Source: Solanum dulcamara
Taxonomy: Eukaryota; Streptophyta; Magnoliopsida; Solanales; Solanaceae
Assembly (NCBI RefSeq): GCF_947179165.1
Contig: NC_077239.1
Location: 33,184,134 to 33,248,133, forward strand
Reading direction: 5' to 3'
Length of the DNA stretch: 64,000 nucleotides
Below are positions 45,118-55,729 of the stretch, in pieces. The notes under the pieces were generated by a model. It was not told the DNA's origin. It saw nothing but the letters and a program-made list of their open reading frames with translations, and did not search any database. The stretch's first letter is position 1, and each line of letters starts with the position of its first letter. Made by a program: the position numbers and the translations under genes.

Positions 45118-46573
45118 CATGAATGAAGCCAATCCATACCAAGGATAACATCAAAATTGGTCATATCAAGCTCTATCATCAACTAAGGTGATTTATGGAA
45201 AACTGAAACTGGACAATTTCTATAGACTTTTTAGTCAAAAATGAATAACCAACAACAGTATAGACCGAAAAAGTTTCTAACAAGATCTCATGACTAACAA
45301 TAAACTTCATAGCAAGATAAGGAGTAACAAATTATAGAGTAGCACCCGCATGTAACAATGCATAAACATCAAAGTCAAAGACTTTCGACATATCAGTCAC
45401 CATATCGGGCGAATCCTCTAAGTATTGGCAAGTCTCTAGAGCATAAAATATGTTTTGACGCTGACCGCCACCCGAAGTAGTACCACACTGATCTGATCAA
45501 CTCGTAGTTGTCTGAGCCTGAGTCATGGCCTAAGGCCGTCCGCCACATCTATAATCCTTTGCCTGATGACCTGGCTAACCACACCTATAACATGCAGCCG
45601 ATCTCGCAAAATACTCTCCTCTATGAATTCTTCCACACTGCTTGCATGGAGGAATGACTTGGACACTCGGTGTTTCTCCTTGAATCTTAGGGTTAGGAAC
45701 CATGTCCTTTTCAAACTTTGGAGCTAGAGTGTTTGAAATGTTTTGGGTAGAGTACCTTTGGCGAAATTGAGGGCGACCACCATTTCAGAACTTACCATAA
45801 GAACACTCACCACCATCGGTTCGAGCCCTCTTGTCTTCCCTTCTAGACCTCTCTTTCAACTTTTTCTCCTCTATTTGTTCAGAATATGCCATAAACCTAG
45901 AGATGTCCATATCCTTGATTAGTATGGCGGTTCTATATTTCTTGACCAGCAAGTCCTACACACCTGAAACAAACATACTTATACAAGCTCTTGGATCGGA
46001 AACCATGCAAGGAGCGTATTTCGACAACTTAGTGAACTTGAGGGCATACTCCCTCACACTCATGCTTCCTTGCCACAAGTTGATGAACTCCTGAATTTTG
46101 GCCTCTTGTCGCTCAAGTGGAAAGAAATAGTCAAGAAGTATCTCTTTGAACTCCTCCCAAGCAATAGGGTCCACTTCTCCAAGTTGTTCACCCTTCCATT
46201 AGTCAAACCAAATTCCAACAACTTTTTTCAATTGATAAGCGGCCAACTCCTCCATCTCCACTGGGTTAACCCCCAAAATCTCCATGATTTTATTAATCCT
46301 TTCAACAAATTCTTATGGATCCTCATCCATCTTTGACTCGTGAAACTCCGGTGGGATCATCCTCATAAAATCATGAATTCTTGTTGCCGCCGTATTCATA
46401 TTTGGGTTCACGGGAGCAATTACCTGTATGTTGTCTTGAACCGCCACTGGTTGAGAAAGAATATGGAAAACGGCTCAAAACTTTACATGAGAGACTTGCT
46501 TATTCAAAGGGTCATTCAGAGCTTGTTGCTCCTCCTCAATATTCCTTCTCATGGGAATTCTTCAAGGAGGCAT
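45118..46573 (-). pseudogene. Element E: gag and protease remnant of a Ty3/gypsy retrotransposon
   Basis: Reading leftward from ATG at 46573: MPP then TGA at codon 4; VIAPVNPNMNTAATR and MIPPEFHESKMDEDP; the gag block around DPIAWEEFKEILLDYFFPLE, then REYALKFTKLSKYAP; a zinc-knuckle trace CYRCG.PGHQAKDY with its last Cys changed to Tyr (about 45560); and protease traces LLHAGATL and FDVILGMDWLHS near 45130. Several stops break the frame. The piece ends abruptly inside the protease at repeat R. It lies just downstream of a PBS and an LTR end, so it is the 5' part of a minus-strand element. It is closely related to element D on the other strand. Confidence 0.82.
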
Positions 46574-46775
46574 ATTTCTGTAATTGCAAAGAGAAAGTGT
46601 TTGAGGGAAAAGCCTTAGAGTTCAACTCTGTCACACAACATAAAAATGATAAAAAAAATGAAGTTTTCTAAACGCCTCATAGCCTTCTAGTCATAGATGT
46701 AGCATGCTTCACATCGATGAACAAGATTCTACTTGACGCGGCATGTTAGACTCCCTAAGATACTTTAAACCTTGT

Positions 46776-46787
46776 GCTCTGATATCA
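46776..46787 (-). other. Element E primer binding site (one mismatch)
   Basis: The minus strand reads TGATATCAGAGC (consensus TGGTATCAGAGC), four bases from the LTR end at 46792. It identifies 46792 as the PBS-proximal end of a minus-strand 5' LTR. Confidence 0.85.
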
Positions 46788-46791
46788 AATT

Positions 46792-47090
46792 TATCATGAC
46801 CCAAGCTAGGCCCTAGGTGTGACACGATGATTAGAATCTCGAGGGACACCAACCAAGCCTCTTAGAATACATCACAAACATAAGATAAATAAAGACATAA
46901 ACAAGATTATAAAGTAGAAGATAAGTCTCAAACTAGCATCTCAAATAAGGAGAAAAGCTCAAGCAACATGGCATCATAGACTCTATGAACATCTAACATA
47001 CCTCTACTAGTCTAGATAGGGGTATAAGACAAGCTCATAGCTGACCCATAATAAGAAACAAAGTCATAGGAATAATATAAGACACCGACA
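46792..47090 (-). repeat. Element E 5' LTR, last 300 bp only
   Basis: Begins TATCATGACCC on the plus strand (minus-strand end GGGTCATGATA). Its 300 bp match the reverse complement of 49297 back to about 48960, for example AGACTCTATGAACATC and AGTCTAGATRGG words. Beyond about 47090 the match stops, and sequence in the opposite orientation begins. Confidence 0.7.
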
Positions 47091-47094
47091 GTTG

Positions 47095-49297
47095 GAAAGT
47101 CGTAAAAATAGGGATCAAAAGATGTATTTCCAGAAAAATGCATATTTTGGCACCAGGTGATGACCACGAAGACTATCACGGGCCATATTCTTCACCACGA
47201 TCTGTGGTGTGCCACTGTGATGGAGTTTCTAAAACTTAGGCCCTATAGGGAAAGAACCATGAGAGAGACTATGGGTCGTGGTAGGCACCACAAGCCGTAG
47301 TGCCCTTTGTGGTGGATATCACCTTGGAGGCCCTCAGGATCGATCCTAAATCCATCCTCACGGGAAACCACCATGGGTTGTAGTGCCCATAATGGACTGT
47401 GGTGGGTCTCGTAGTAGGGAACCTTCCCAAAATCCATTTTCTGAAAATCCTAAGTCCTTCACCACGGTGGGACGATAGACCTGGTGCCCATAACGGTCTA
47501 TGGTGATGGTCTGTTCTGGTAATGAATTTAGTTTTAAGTTGGGGTTACTTTGGTCTTTTTTCTATATTTCATTAATAAATGTGGATAGATTTTAGGGAAT
47601 AGATTCTTACCTAGTAACTACCCTAAAGTCTTCTAACCCTCTCATTCTCTCCATATTTCCCAAAATCATAAAACCTTATTTCCCAAGTTTTCTCTCTAAG
47701 GTCTTCTTCTCTCTCAAGAAATCCAAGGGATCTCTTCAAGGTAAAGCCTCCATTCTTTTGAAATTAGGGCTCTAAGAGGTCAAGGTCAGTGGGACTTCAT
47801 CCATGGGCACCTTTCACCCATGGAATCCCAAAGATTTCTTCTCAATTCTCTTACGATATCTTCAAGTAAAAGCTCTAATTTCATAATTTGCATTGGGTCT
47901 TCTCAATTATGATATATTTCAATGTAATTAGCCTAATCATGTATAATTCACATCATATTACATGATTTCAAGTTGAATTTTAATGACCCATTCTCCATGC
48001 TAGTTTCAAGCATGATTTATGAGATATGATCATGATTTTTAAGTTATTTTAATGCAAGTTTTATGAACAAGTTTTAAGATGCTTTATGTAAAAAAAATTT
48101 ATGAATATGTTAAGAAAGGTTATGAATAATGCTTTAATGATGTTTCAAGTAAGTTTATGAGAAATGGATGACTTGAGATCCTTGATGGTGACTCCAGAAT
48201 CTAATGAAAGAGTGACTTAAGATCCTTGATAAAGAAGATGACTTAAGACTCTAATGATATTTTTATGAAAAAAATCCGTAATGATGGAAGGCCTACACCA
48301 ATATTGCATGAATCACATGATAATGAGCTGTTTCTATGAATAAGTTTTTATGAATTATGATTATGAAGAGCTTATGATTATGACAAGTATGATTTTAAGA
48401 TTATGATATGATATGTATTTCGTGGGATGATTTACTTAGCACCGAGTGAACTTTGAGGTGGGGGCTCAACCTAAGCCCTAATAGCAACCTCTAGTCTTTT
48501 AAACTATGTTGCCACCATAGGGTTACTAATATGGCCTAGCTAGTGGATCCACATAGCACATGATGATAATAATTGGATGGAGCCTAACTTGGCAAGTATC
48601 CCCCCTTCTCGAAGTGGGGATCATAAGATTCCATGTAATAGATTGCATGGTCTTAATGTTTGTTATAGTTATCTCTCATATATGTAAGTTCTTATGATGA
48701 TTATGATGTTTTGATGCATTTACCAATGATATAAATGTTTTAATATTTTCATGGTTTACTCCTACTTTTAATGATATTGGTCTTGCATCCCATAATTCAT
48801 ATTGATTATGTCCGATGTTTATTGCTCATGCATATTCTCACATACTTAATGTATTCCATGTACTAACACATATTTTTTTTACCTATATTGTATCATAATA
48901 TAGAGTCCACGAGCACGTTTATCTTCCTCCCATTCGTGGCTAGAGTAGGACTACTGTATTGCTGGTGAGTCTTCATGTTTCGAGGATGAGACATTTTATT
49001 TCTTATGAGTTTATGACTTCTTTTATATTCTATATTGGGTAAGATAGGAGATTGTCTTACACTCCCATCTAGACTATTAGAAACATGTTTGATGTTCATT
49101 AGAGTCTATGTTGTCTCTTATTCTGCATTTTAAGACTAATGTTTTATATTGAGATTATGCTTCCATATCTTTGATCGTTGCTTATTTATTTCATTTACCT
49201 TATATATGCTCTTGAATATCATGGTAAAAGGCCTTGTTGGGGTCCTATGGGATTATAATCGCTGTGTTCTGACTAGGCCTTAGGTCGGATCGTGACA
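47095..49297 (+). repeat. Element D 5' LTR (about 2.2 kb), plus orientation
   Basis: Ends GGATCGTGACA at 49297 just before a PBS remnant. It contains, in order, a zone rich in CCACGG/GTGGTG words (47150-47510), a promoter and start-like zone (about 47520-47720, similar to the reverse complement of 24010-24160 in family G), and alternating GTGACTTGAGATCC / GTGACTTAAGACTC words (48165-48260). The first few dozen bases of the LTR are not recognisable at the junction with E. Confidence 0.7.
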
Positions 49298-49301
49298 AAC
49301 T

Positions 49302-49313
49302 TAATATCAGAAT
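49302..49313 (+). other. Element D decayed primer binding site
   Basis: TAATATCAGAAT, four bases after the LTR end at 49297, is a degraded TGGTATCAGAGC. The downstream leader (to 49513) matches the reverse complement of the E leader (46574-46775), e.g. TCTAACATRCCGYGTC and TAGATTCTTGTTCATC words. Confidence 0.75.
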
Positions 49314-49513
49314 ACAAGGTTCAAGTATTCTATAAAGTCTAACATACCGTGTCGAGTAGATTCTTGTTCATCAGTTTGAAGCATGCCATATCTATGAATA
49401 GGAGGCTATAAGGAATCTTAGAAAATACTTCACTTCTTTCATGATCTTATCGTGCTATAGAGTTGAACTTTAAGGTTTCCTCCTCTAACGCTTCTCTTTG
49501 CGACTACAGAATC

Positions 49514-50520
49514 ATGCCTCCATGAAGATACCCCGCTCGAAGAAATATCGATGAAGATAATAGTAGGATCCCAATGACCCTTTGAATGATCAAATAACTA
49601 GGGGAAGTTTCGAGCTGCTTTTCAAATGCTAGCCCAAGTTGTTTCTACTCAAGTGAATTAAAGGGTAGATGCTCCTCATATTGTGACTACACTAGCTTTA
49701 AGGGTTAGAGATTTCACAAGGATGAATCCTCTCAAGTTTCATGGATCCAAGATTAATTAGGATCCTCAAGACTTTGTAGATGAGTTGTATAAAATCATGG
49801 ATATTATGGGAGTGTCGTTGGAGGAGAAGGCAGAATTAGCGTCCTACCAACTCAAAGGCATCGCTCAAGCATGGTACAACCAATGGAAAGTCGAAAGGGT
49901 TGAAAAGGGTCCTATAGGTTGGAAAAAGTTCAAAGTTGCATTTCTTGATAACTTCTTTCCACTTGAGTTAAGGGAGGCTAAGGTGTTGGAATTCATAAAC
50001 CTCAAGAAAAGAAATACGAGTATGAGGGAGTATGCCCTCAAGTTCAAGAAGTTGTCTAAGTATGCTCCATCCTTGGTAGCCGACTCTCATACTCGAATGA
50101 GCAAATTTATTTCGGGAGTGTCAGACTTGGTTATGAAAGAATACTAAACCACTATGCTCATCAAGAAATTTGGTATGAGAAAAGCTTAAGGAGAGGAACT
50201 TAAGGGAGTTCAAGAGGGCTCGGTATGAAGGTGGTTCTTCTCACAATAAATTCGGTGGTGGAAATAGTCGATTTCGGTAAGGTCAAAAGTTTCAAGGACA
50301 AGGTTCTTCAAACACTCCGATTCTAAAATTTTAGAAGGACAAGGTGTCAAATCCTAATTAACAAGGTGCAGAGCTCTAGGTGGTCAAGTCATCCATCTAT
50401 GTAAGAAGTGTGGGATAAATAATAAGAGAGAGTGCTTAGCGGGATTAGATGTTTGCTATAAGTATGGAAAGACGGGTCATCATGCAAAGGAGTGTAGGGG
50501 TAGGACTAGACCCCAAGTTC
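49514..50520 (+). pseudogene. Element D gag remnant with zinc knuckle
   Basis: ATG at 49514 is followed by TGA at codon 4 (49523-49525). The gag block is readable from about 49725 (MNPLKFHGSKIN), through SLEEKAELASYQLKGIAQAW and FKVAFLDNFFPLELREAK, to the REYALKFKKLSKYAP block, with a stop at 50145-50147. The zinc knuckle near 50450 reads CYKYGKTGHHAKEC, with the second Cys changed to Tyr. Several stops and at least one frame change make it non-functional. It is the plus-strand relative of element E. Confidence 0.85.
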
Positions 50521-50599
50521 AGACTCAGGCTACCGATCATCCAGATCAATATGCTGCTACTTCGAAAGGCGGTCAGCACCAAAATAGATTTTATGCCCT

Positions 50600-51010
50600 T
50601 CAGACTCATCAGGAGTTAGAGGATACCCTTGATATTGTGACTGGTATGTTGAAAGTCTTTAACTTTGATGTTTATACATTGTTAGATATGGGTTCTACCC
50701 TATCATTTGTTACTCCTTATCTTGCTATGAGATTTATTGTTAGTCCCAAGATTTTGCTATAGCCTTTTTCAGTCTCTACTCTGATTGGTAATTCTGTTGT
50801 GGCTAAAAGAGTTTATAGAAATTGTTCAGTTTCAATTTTTCATAGAGTCACCTTCGTTGATATTGTAGAGATTGATATGACCGATTTTGATGTTATTCTT
50901 GATATGGATTAGCTTCATGCATGTTATGCCTCAATATATTGTAGAACCTATGTGGTTAAGTTTCAATTTCCTAATGATCCAGTCCTAGAATGGAAATATA
51001 ATAATTCTAT
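50600..51010 (+). pseudogene. Element D protease remnant
   Basis: Readable blocks are LLDMGSTLSFVTPYLAMRF (about 50678-50735) and FDVILDMD followed by a stop (about 50886-50912). The active-site Asp is present, but stops at 50759 and 50910 break the domain. The usual GMDWL is changed to DMD plus a stop. Confidence 0.78.
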
Positions 51011-51029
51011 GTTTAACGGTTAATTCATC

Positions 51030-52440
51030 TCATGCCTTAAAGCTCAGAAAATGATTTTCAAAGGTTGCATTTATCATCTTGTTTGGGTTAGAGATACTAA
51101 ATCCACAACTTCTACTCTCGAGTCAGTTCCAATTGTTAATGAGTTTCTAAAAGCTTTCCTTGATGATCTCCCAGATATTCCTCCCAAAAGGGAAATAGAC
51201 TTTGGTATCGATCTTCTCCCTAATACTCATCTTATCTCTATTTTTCTTTACTGAATGGCCCTGGCAGAATTGAAAGAGTTAAAGGATCAGTTGAAGGACT
51301 TTCTAGATAAGAGCTTTATTAGATCGAGTATCTCTCCATGGGGTGCTCTAGTTCTCTTTGTCAGAAAAAATGATGGTTCTCTTCGTATGAGTATTGATTA
51401 TCGACAATTAAACAAGGTCACAATTAAGAATAAATATCCCATTCTAAGGATTAATGGCTTTTTCGATCAACTTTAAAGAGCAAGCTACTTTTGAAAGATT
51501 GATCTTTGATCGGGTTATCATCAACTCTGCATAAGGAAATGTGACATTCTAAAGACAACCTTTAGAACTCGGTATGGTCACTTTGAACTTTTGTTATGTC
51601 TTTTAGAATAATGAATGCCCCTGTAGCTTTTATGAATTTGATGAATAGGGTGTTCAAGCAATATTTGAATATGTTTGTGATTATCTTCATTGATGATATT
51701 TTGATCTACTCTCGGAGTGAGAAAGAACATGCCAATCATTTGCAGATTGTAATGCAAGTTCTCAAGGACTATCGGTTGTTTGCACAGTTTAGTAAATGCA
51801 AATTTTGGCTGAGGTTAGTTATGTTCCTTGGTCATATCATCTCCAATGAATGAATTATAGTTGATCCCAAGAAGACCGAGGCAATTAAGAATTAGCCTAG
51901 ACCATTGACTCCTTCTGATATTCAAAGTTTCTTGGGCTTAGCTGGTTATTATAGACGGTTTGTGGAAGGTTTCTCTTCCACTGCATCATCCTTGACTACT
52001 TTGACTCAAAATAAGGCAAAGTTCAAATGGTCTGAAGCATGTGAGAAAAGCGTTCAAGAGTTGAAGGATAGGCTCACCTCCACTCTAGTGTTGACTTTAC
52101 CTAAAGGTTTCGATGGATTTATTGCGTATTATGATGCTTCATGAGTTAGTCTTGGTTGTTTTCTAATGAAAATTGGTAAAGTGATAACTTATGCTTCAAG
52201 GCAACTCAAGGCACATGAGAAGAATTACCTAACCCATGACTTGGAGTTAGTGGAAGTAGTATTTGCTTTGAAGTTGTGGAGACACTATCTCTATAGTATC
52301 CATGTGGATGTTTTCACTGATCACAAGAATTTGCAATATGTGCTCACTCAAAAGGACTTGAACCTTCGACAAAGGAGATTACTTGAGTTGTTGAAGGATT
52401 ATGACATAGTGTTCTATACTATCTGGGTAAGGTAAATGTG
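51030..52440 (+). pseudogene. Element D reverse transcriptase and RNase H remnant
   Basis: RT blocks appear in pieces: [10 protein letters not shown], then the [15 protein letters not shown] segment, [29 protein letters not shown], a frame change near 51590, then the catalytic FIDDILIYS (about 51690), and [13 protein letters not shown]. RNase H follows with [25 protein letters not shown] and [10 protein letters not shown] (to about 52400). Stops at 51252, 51474, 51851, 52142 and elsewhere break the frame. Compared with family A the order and length are normal, so decay is by point changes rather than large deletion. Confidence 0.87.
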
Positions 52441-52739
52441 GTTGTTGATGCTCTTCGTAGATTGTCCATGAACAATATTGCTCATATTGAGGATGAGAAA
52501 AAGAGCTGGTTCAGGATATGCATAGATTAGCCCATTTGGGTATTTGATTGGTTGATTCTGAGAATAGTGGTGTTATTATGCAAACTAGTTCCGAATCATT
52601 TCTTGTGGTAGATGTAAATGCAAAATAAGGCAGTGATCCTACTTTGGTTGAATTGAATAAAGTGGTTACTAAAAAAGCCACTGAGGCTTTCTCCTAAGGG
52701 GGAGATGGTGTGTAGAGTTAGTAAGGTCGGTTATGTGTT

Positions 52740-53840
52740 CTGAATGTGGATGGCTTGAAAAATGTGATATTGTCTGAAGCTCATAGTTTGCGATATTCCA
52801 TTACTGGTTTGCCTCATACTCGTAGACAACATGAATCTATATGGGTGATTGTCGACTGAATGACTAAGTTGACTCATTTTCTTCTTATTAAGACTTCATA
52901 TACAACCAAGGACTATGCTAGATTTTATATTCAAGATTTGCTTAAGCTTCATGGTGTTTCATTAACTATTATTTCGGATCGAGGTACTAAGTTTACATAT
53001 CAGTTTTGGAGATCTTTCCAAAAGGATCTTAGTACTGAAGTAAAACTTAGTAAAGTGTTTCACCCATAGATTGATGGCCAGGTCGAGTGTACCATTCATA
53101 CATTAAAGGATATGTTGAGAGCATGCGTTATTGATTTTAAAGGAAATTGGGATTATCATTTGCCATTGATAGAAATGTAATATAATAATAGTTATCACTC
53201 TAGCATTGAGATGTCTCCATCTAAGGCTTTGTATGGCAGGTGGTGTAGATCCCTTATCAGTTGATTCGAGTTTGGAGAAGTTGCATTGATAGGACCCAAG
53301 TTGGTGTTTGAGGCTATAAAAAAAGTTATATTCATTAGAGAAAGATTAAAGACAGCCTCAGAGACGACAAAAGTCCTATTCGGATGTGAGGAGAAGAGAA
53401 CATGAATATGAGGTTAATGATTGGATTTATTTGAAAATTTCACCATGAACGGTGTGATGCATTTTGGTAAGAAGGGAAAGCTAAGTTCCCGCTATGTTGG
53501 CCTATATCAGATCTTGAGGCAAATTGGTAAAGTGGCTTATGCATTGGATTTGCCTTCCGAGTTGGCATCGGTGCATCCAGTGTTTTATGTGTCTTTATTG
53601 TGGAAGTTTATTAGTTATCCTAGCTCCATTTTTCCATTGGACAGAATTGAGGTTAAAGAGAGTCTCTCATATGAGAAGGTTCCGATTGAGATCCTGGACC
53701 GATGGTTAGAAAGTTGAGGAGCAAGGAAATAGCTTCAGTTAAAGTGTTATGGAGGAACCAAGAAGTTGAGGGTGCTACATGGGAAGACAAAGAAGATATG
53801 ATGTCCCGATATCCTTATCTCTTTCCTTCTGTTCTTAGTT
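52740..53840 (+). pseudogene. Element D integrase/chromodomain remnant, N-terminus deleted
   Basis: A segment ending SEAHSLRYSIT runs directly into GLPHTRRQHESIWVIVD (about 52815-52857), so the HHCC finger of integrase is deleted. The core continues with TKLTHFLLIKTSYTTKDYA, then IISDRGTKFTYQFW, then a stop in the DGQ block (53069). The GPYQI-like region (VGLYQILRQIGKVAYALDLP) and a chromodomain trace KVLWRNQEVEGATWEDKED end at a stop near 53839. It is a non-functional relative of 2844-4196 on the other strand. Confidence 0.82.
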
Positions 53841-54070
53841 AAGGTATTTAGTTCCCTCATAATCCAATCAGCTTAAATCTTGTGTTTCAGTTATTCTCAT
53901 GGTTTCATAAGCATTCATGTTCATGAAATGAGTTTTAAAGTCATGTTTTATCTTGCGATAAAATATTTCATGTTTTATGCATTTACAAGATGTTTTGCAT
54001 TCATGTTGGGATACTATGATCCTTTCCTATTCTATTACTGCTAGCTTGAGTCCCATTTAAGGACGAATGT

Positions 54071-54085
54071 TCCAACGGGGGAGAT
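54071..54085 (+). other. Element D polypurine tract
   Basis: AACGGGGGAGAT follows the conserved GGACGAATGTTC stretch seen (in reverse complement) beside the family A tract at 2761. It directly abuts TGTCACGATCC at 54086. Confidence 0.75.
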
Positions 54086-55729
54086 TGTCACGATCCGATC
54101 CTAGGGCCTAGATGTGACATGACGAATGAAGCACTTGGAGGTACCTTATCCAAGCCTCTTAGCATTTATTTAGCTTTTCATCGGTAATGATAATAAAAAA
54201 CAAGCAGAAATATAAGGGATAACGGGACTAAGGTATTTCACATAGAATAAGAGTCAAGTCATATGAACTTCATACATTTTGTCCAACCATACCTTCATCT
54301 TTAAATACTTGGCGGGGGCTAAGACATGTATCTAGCTCATCCTCAAGATATAAGTCAAAAGTACCAAAAGTAACTCAATAGTCTATACATAACACAAGCT
54401 AGAAAGATAGGAGTGTTGTTCCCAAAACATGGGAACTGACCAAAATAGTAGTAGCCTTCAATGACTGAACTTAGCTACGGGGAGGAGAGTGTAGAGCAAT
54501 GCAAGTCCCTACATGGTAATATCATGTAGGCAAAAGTATGCGTCAGTACTTTGAATGTACTAAGTATGTGAGCATGCTATACAATGAATATAATTAAGAC
54601 GTTTATAAGAAATATGCATAAGTGAATGCATGCATGAGAAATCATCATATGAAACCTTAAAATATTCATTTTATGGGAAGATGATTGTAACCGACATTTA
54701 AGACCATGTGAGCTATTACATGGAATCCAACATAACCTCCTACATAGGCACGGGGAGACTACTTGTCGGGTAGAACTCTATCAACTTTTATTATTTCTTT
54801 AATTTTAACTTTAATGGCTGATCGTGGATCCACTAGCCTAAATAGCCTACAAGGGCTCCTATGTTGGTGCATAGTTAATGCAATATGAGACTTTACTTAA
54901 GGGCCCCTTAGGTCAAGTCTCTATCTACATGCTCCATTCGGCTCTAGGTCAATCCCATGGAATAACATTTAGATATCATAATAGCATAAGCATTTATATA
55001 AATTTAAACATCAAATCATCATTCGGTGGATTAGCTCAATAAAATATTTTATTTGATTCAAAAATATGAGAATTGTCCTTTCACATTAAATCTTTTCTTT
55101 GGTTAAGAAGCCCTTTCATGATCATTCCATCATTTCATAAGACTCCCTTATGCATGCAAGTATTGTTTAATTGATGGAAATTCATCAATTAAAGCATCTT
55201 AAAACAACCCACCATTTACACTTTAAAGCTACTCTCAAGTCTTCATATAAGAGCCTTAGTAAAATCATTCATTTCATGAAATTGAGAGTCAATGCATAAT
55301 AATTTAGGTAAATAAACTTCAAATAACTAATAAACTATGCGTTTGGGATCATCATGTAAAAGCCCATAAGATTTTATCATTTTGAATTTAAAATACTAAT
55401 TTGAGAAAACATTTGGGCTCCATGGGTGGGAGACCCCATGGATGAAACCCATATACCTTGGGGGAAACAGAATCCCTAATGAAAGCTTGAGAAGGAAAGG
55501 AGACTTGAAGATGCCTTAAGATGAAACCCTAGCTTGGCTTGAAACTCTTGGGAGAGTTTGAGAAGATAGGATTTGTGTGTATTGAGTCTAGTGTGAAGAA
55601 TGAGGGTTTTAGAGGGTTTAAGGTCTTTAGATGGGTGAGTTCTACCCTAAAAAAACTCTACTTTGATTTAAAATATAGGAAAAGACCAAAATGTTCCTCT
55701 ACAAATCTAGCTGGAACTGGCTTCACGGG
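54086..55729 (-). repeat. LTR of the D/E family in inverted orientation, truncated
   Basis: Starts TGTCACGATCC at 54086. Landmarks run in the reverse of 47095-49297: CAGTACTTTGAATGTAC near 54545, GACCATGTGAGCTATTAC near 54710, GTGGATCCACTAGCC near 54825, and the GAGAGTTTGAGAAG zone near 55560. It is therefore a minus-orientation LTR directly after the plus-strand polypurine tract. The right end is cut by family C at 55730. The 87-codon frame 55539-55802 crosses that insertion point and is not a gene. Confidence 0.72.
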
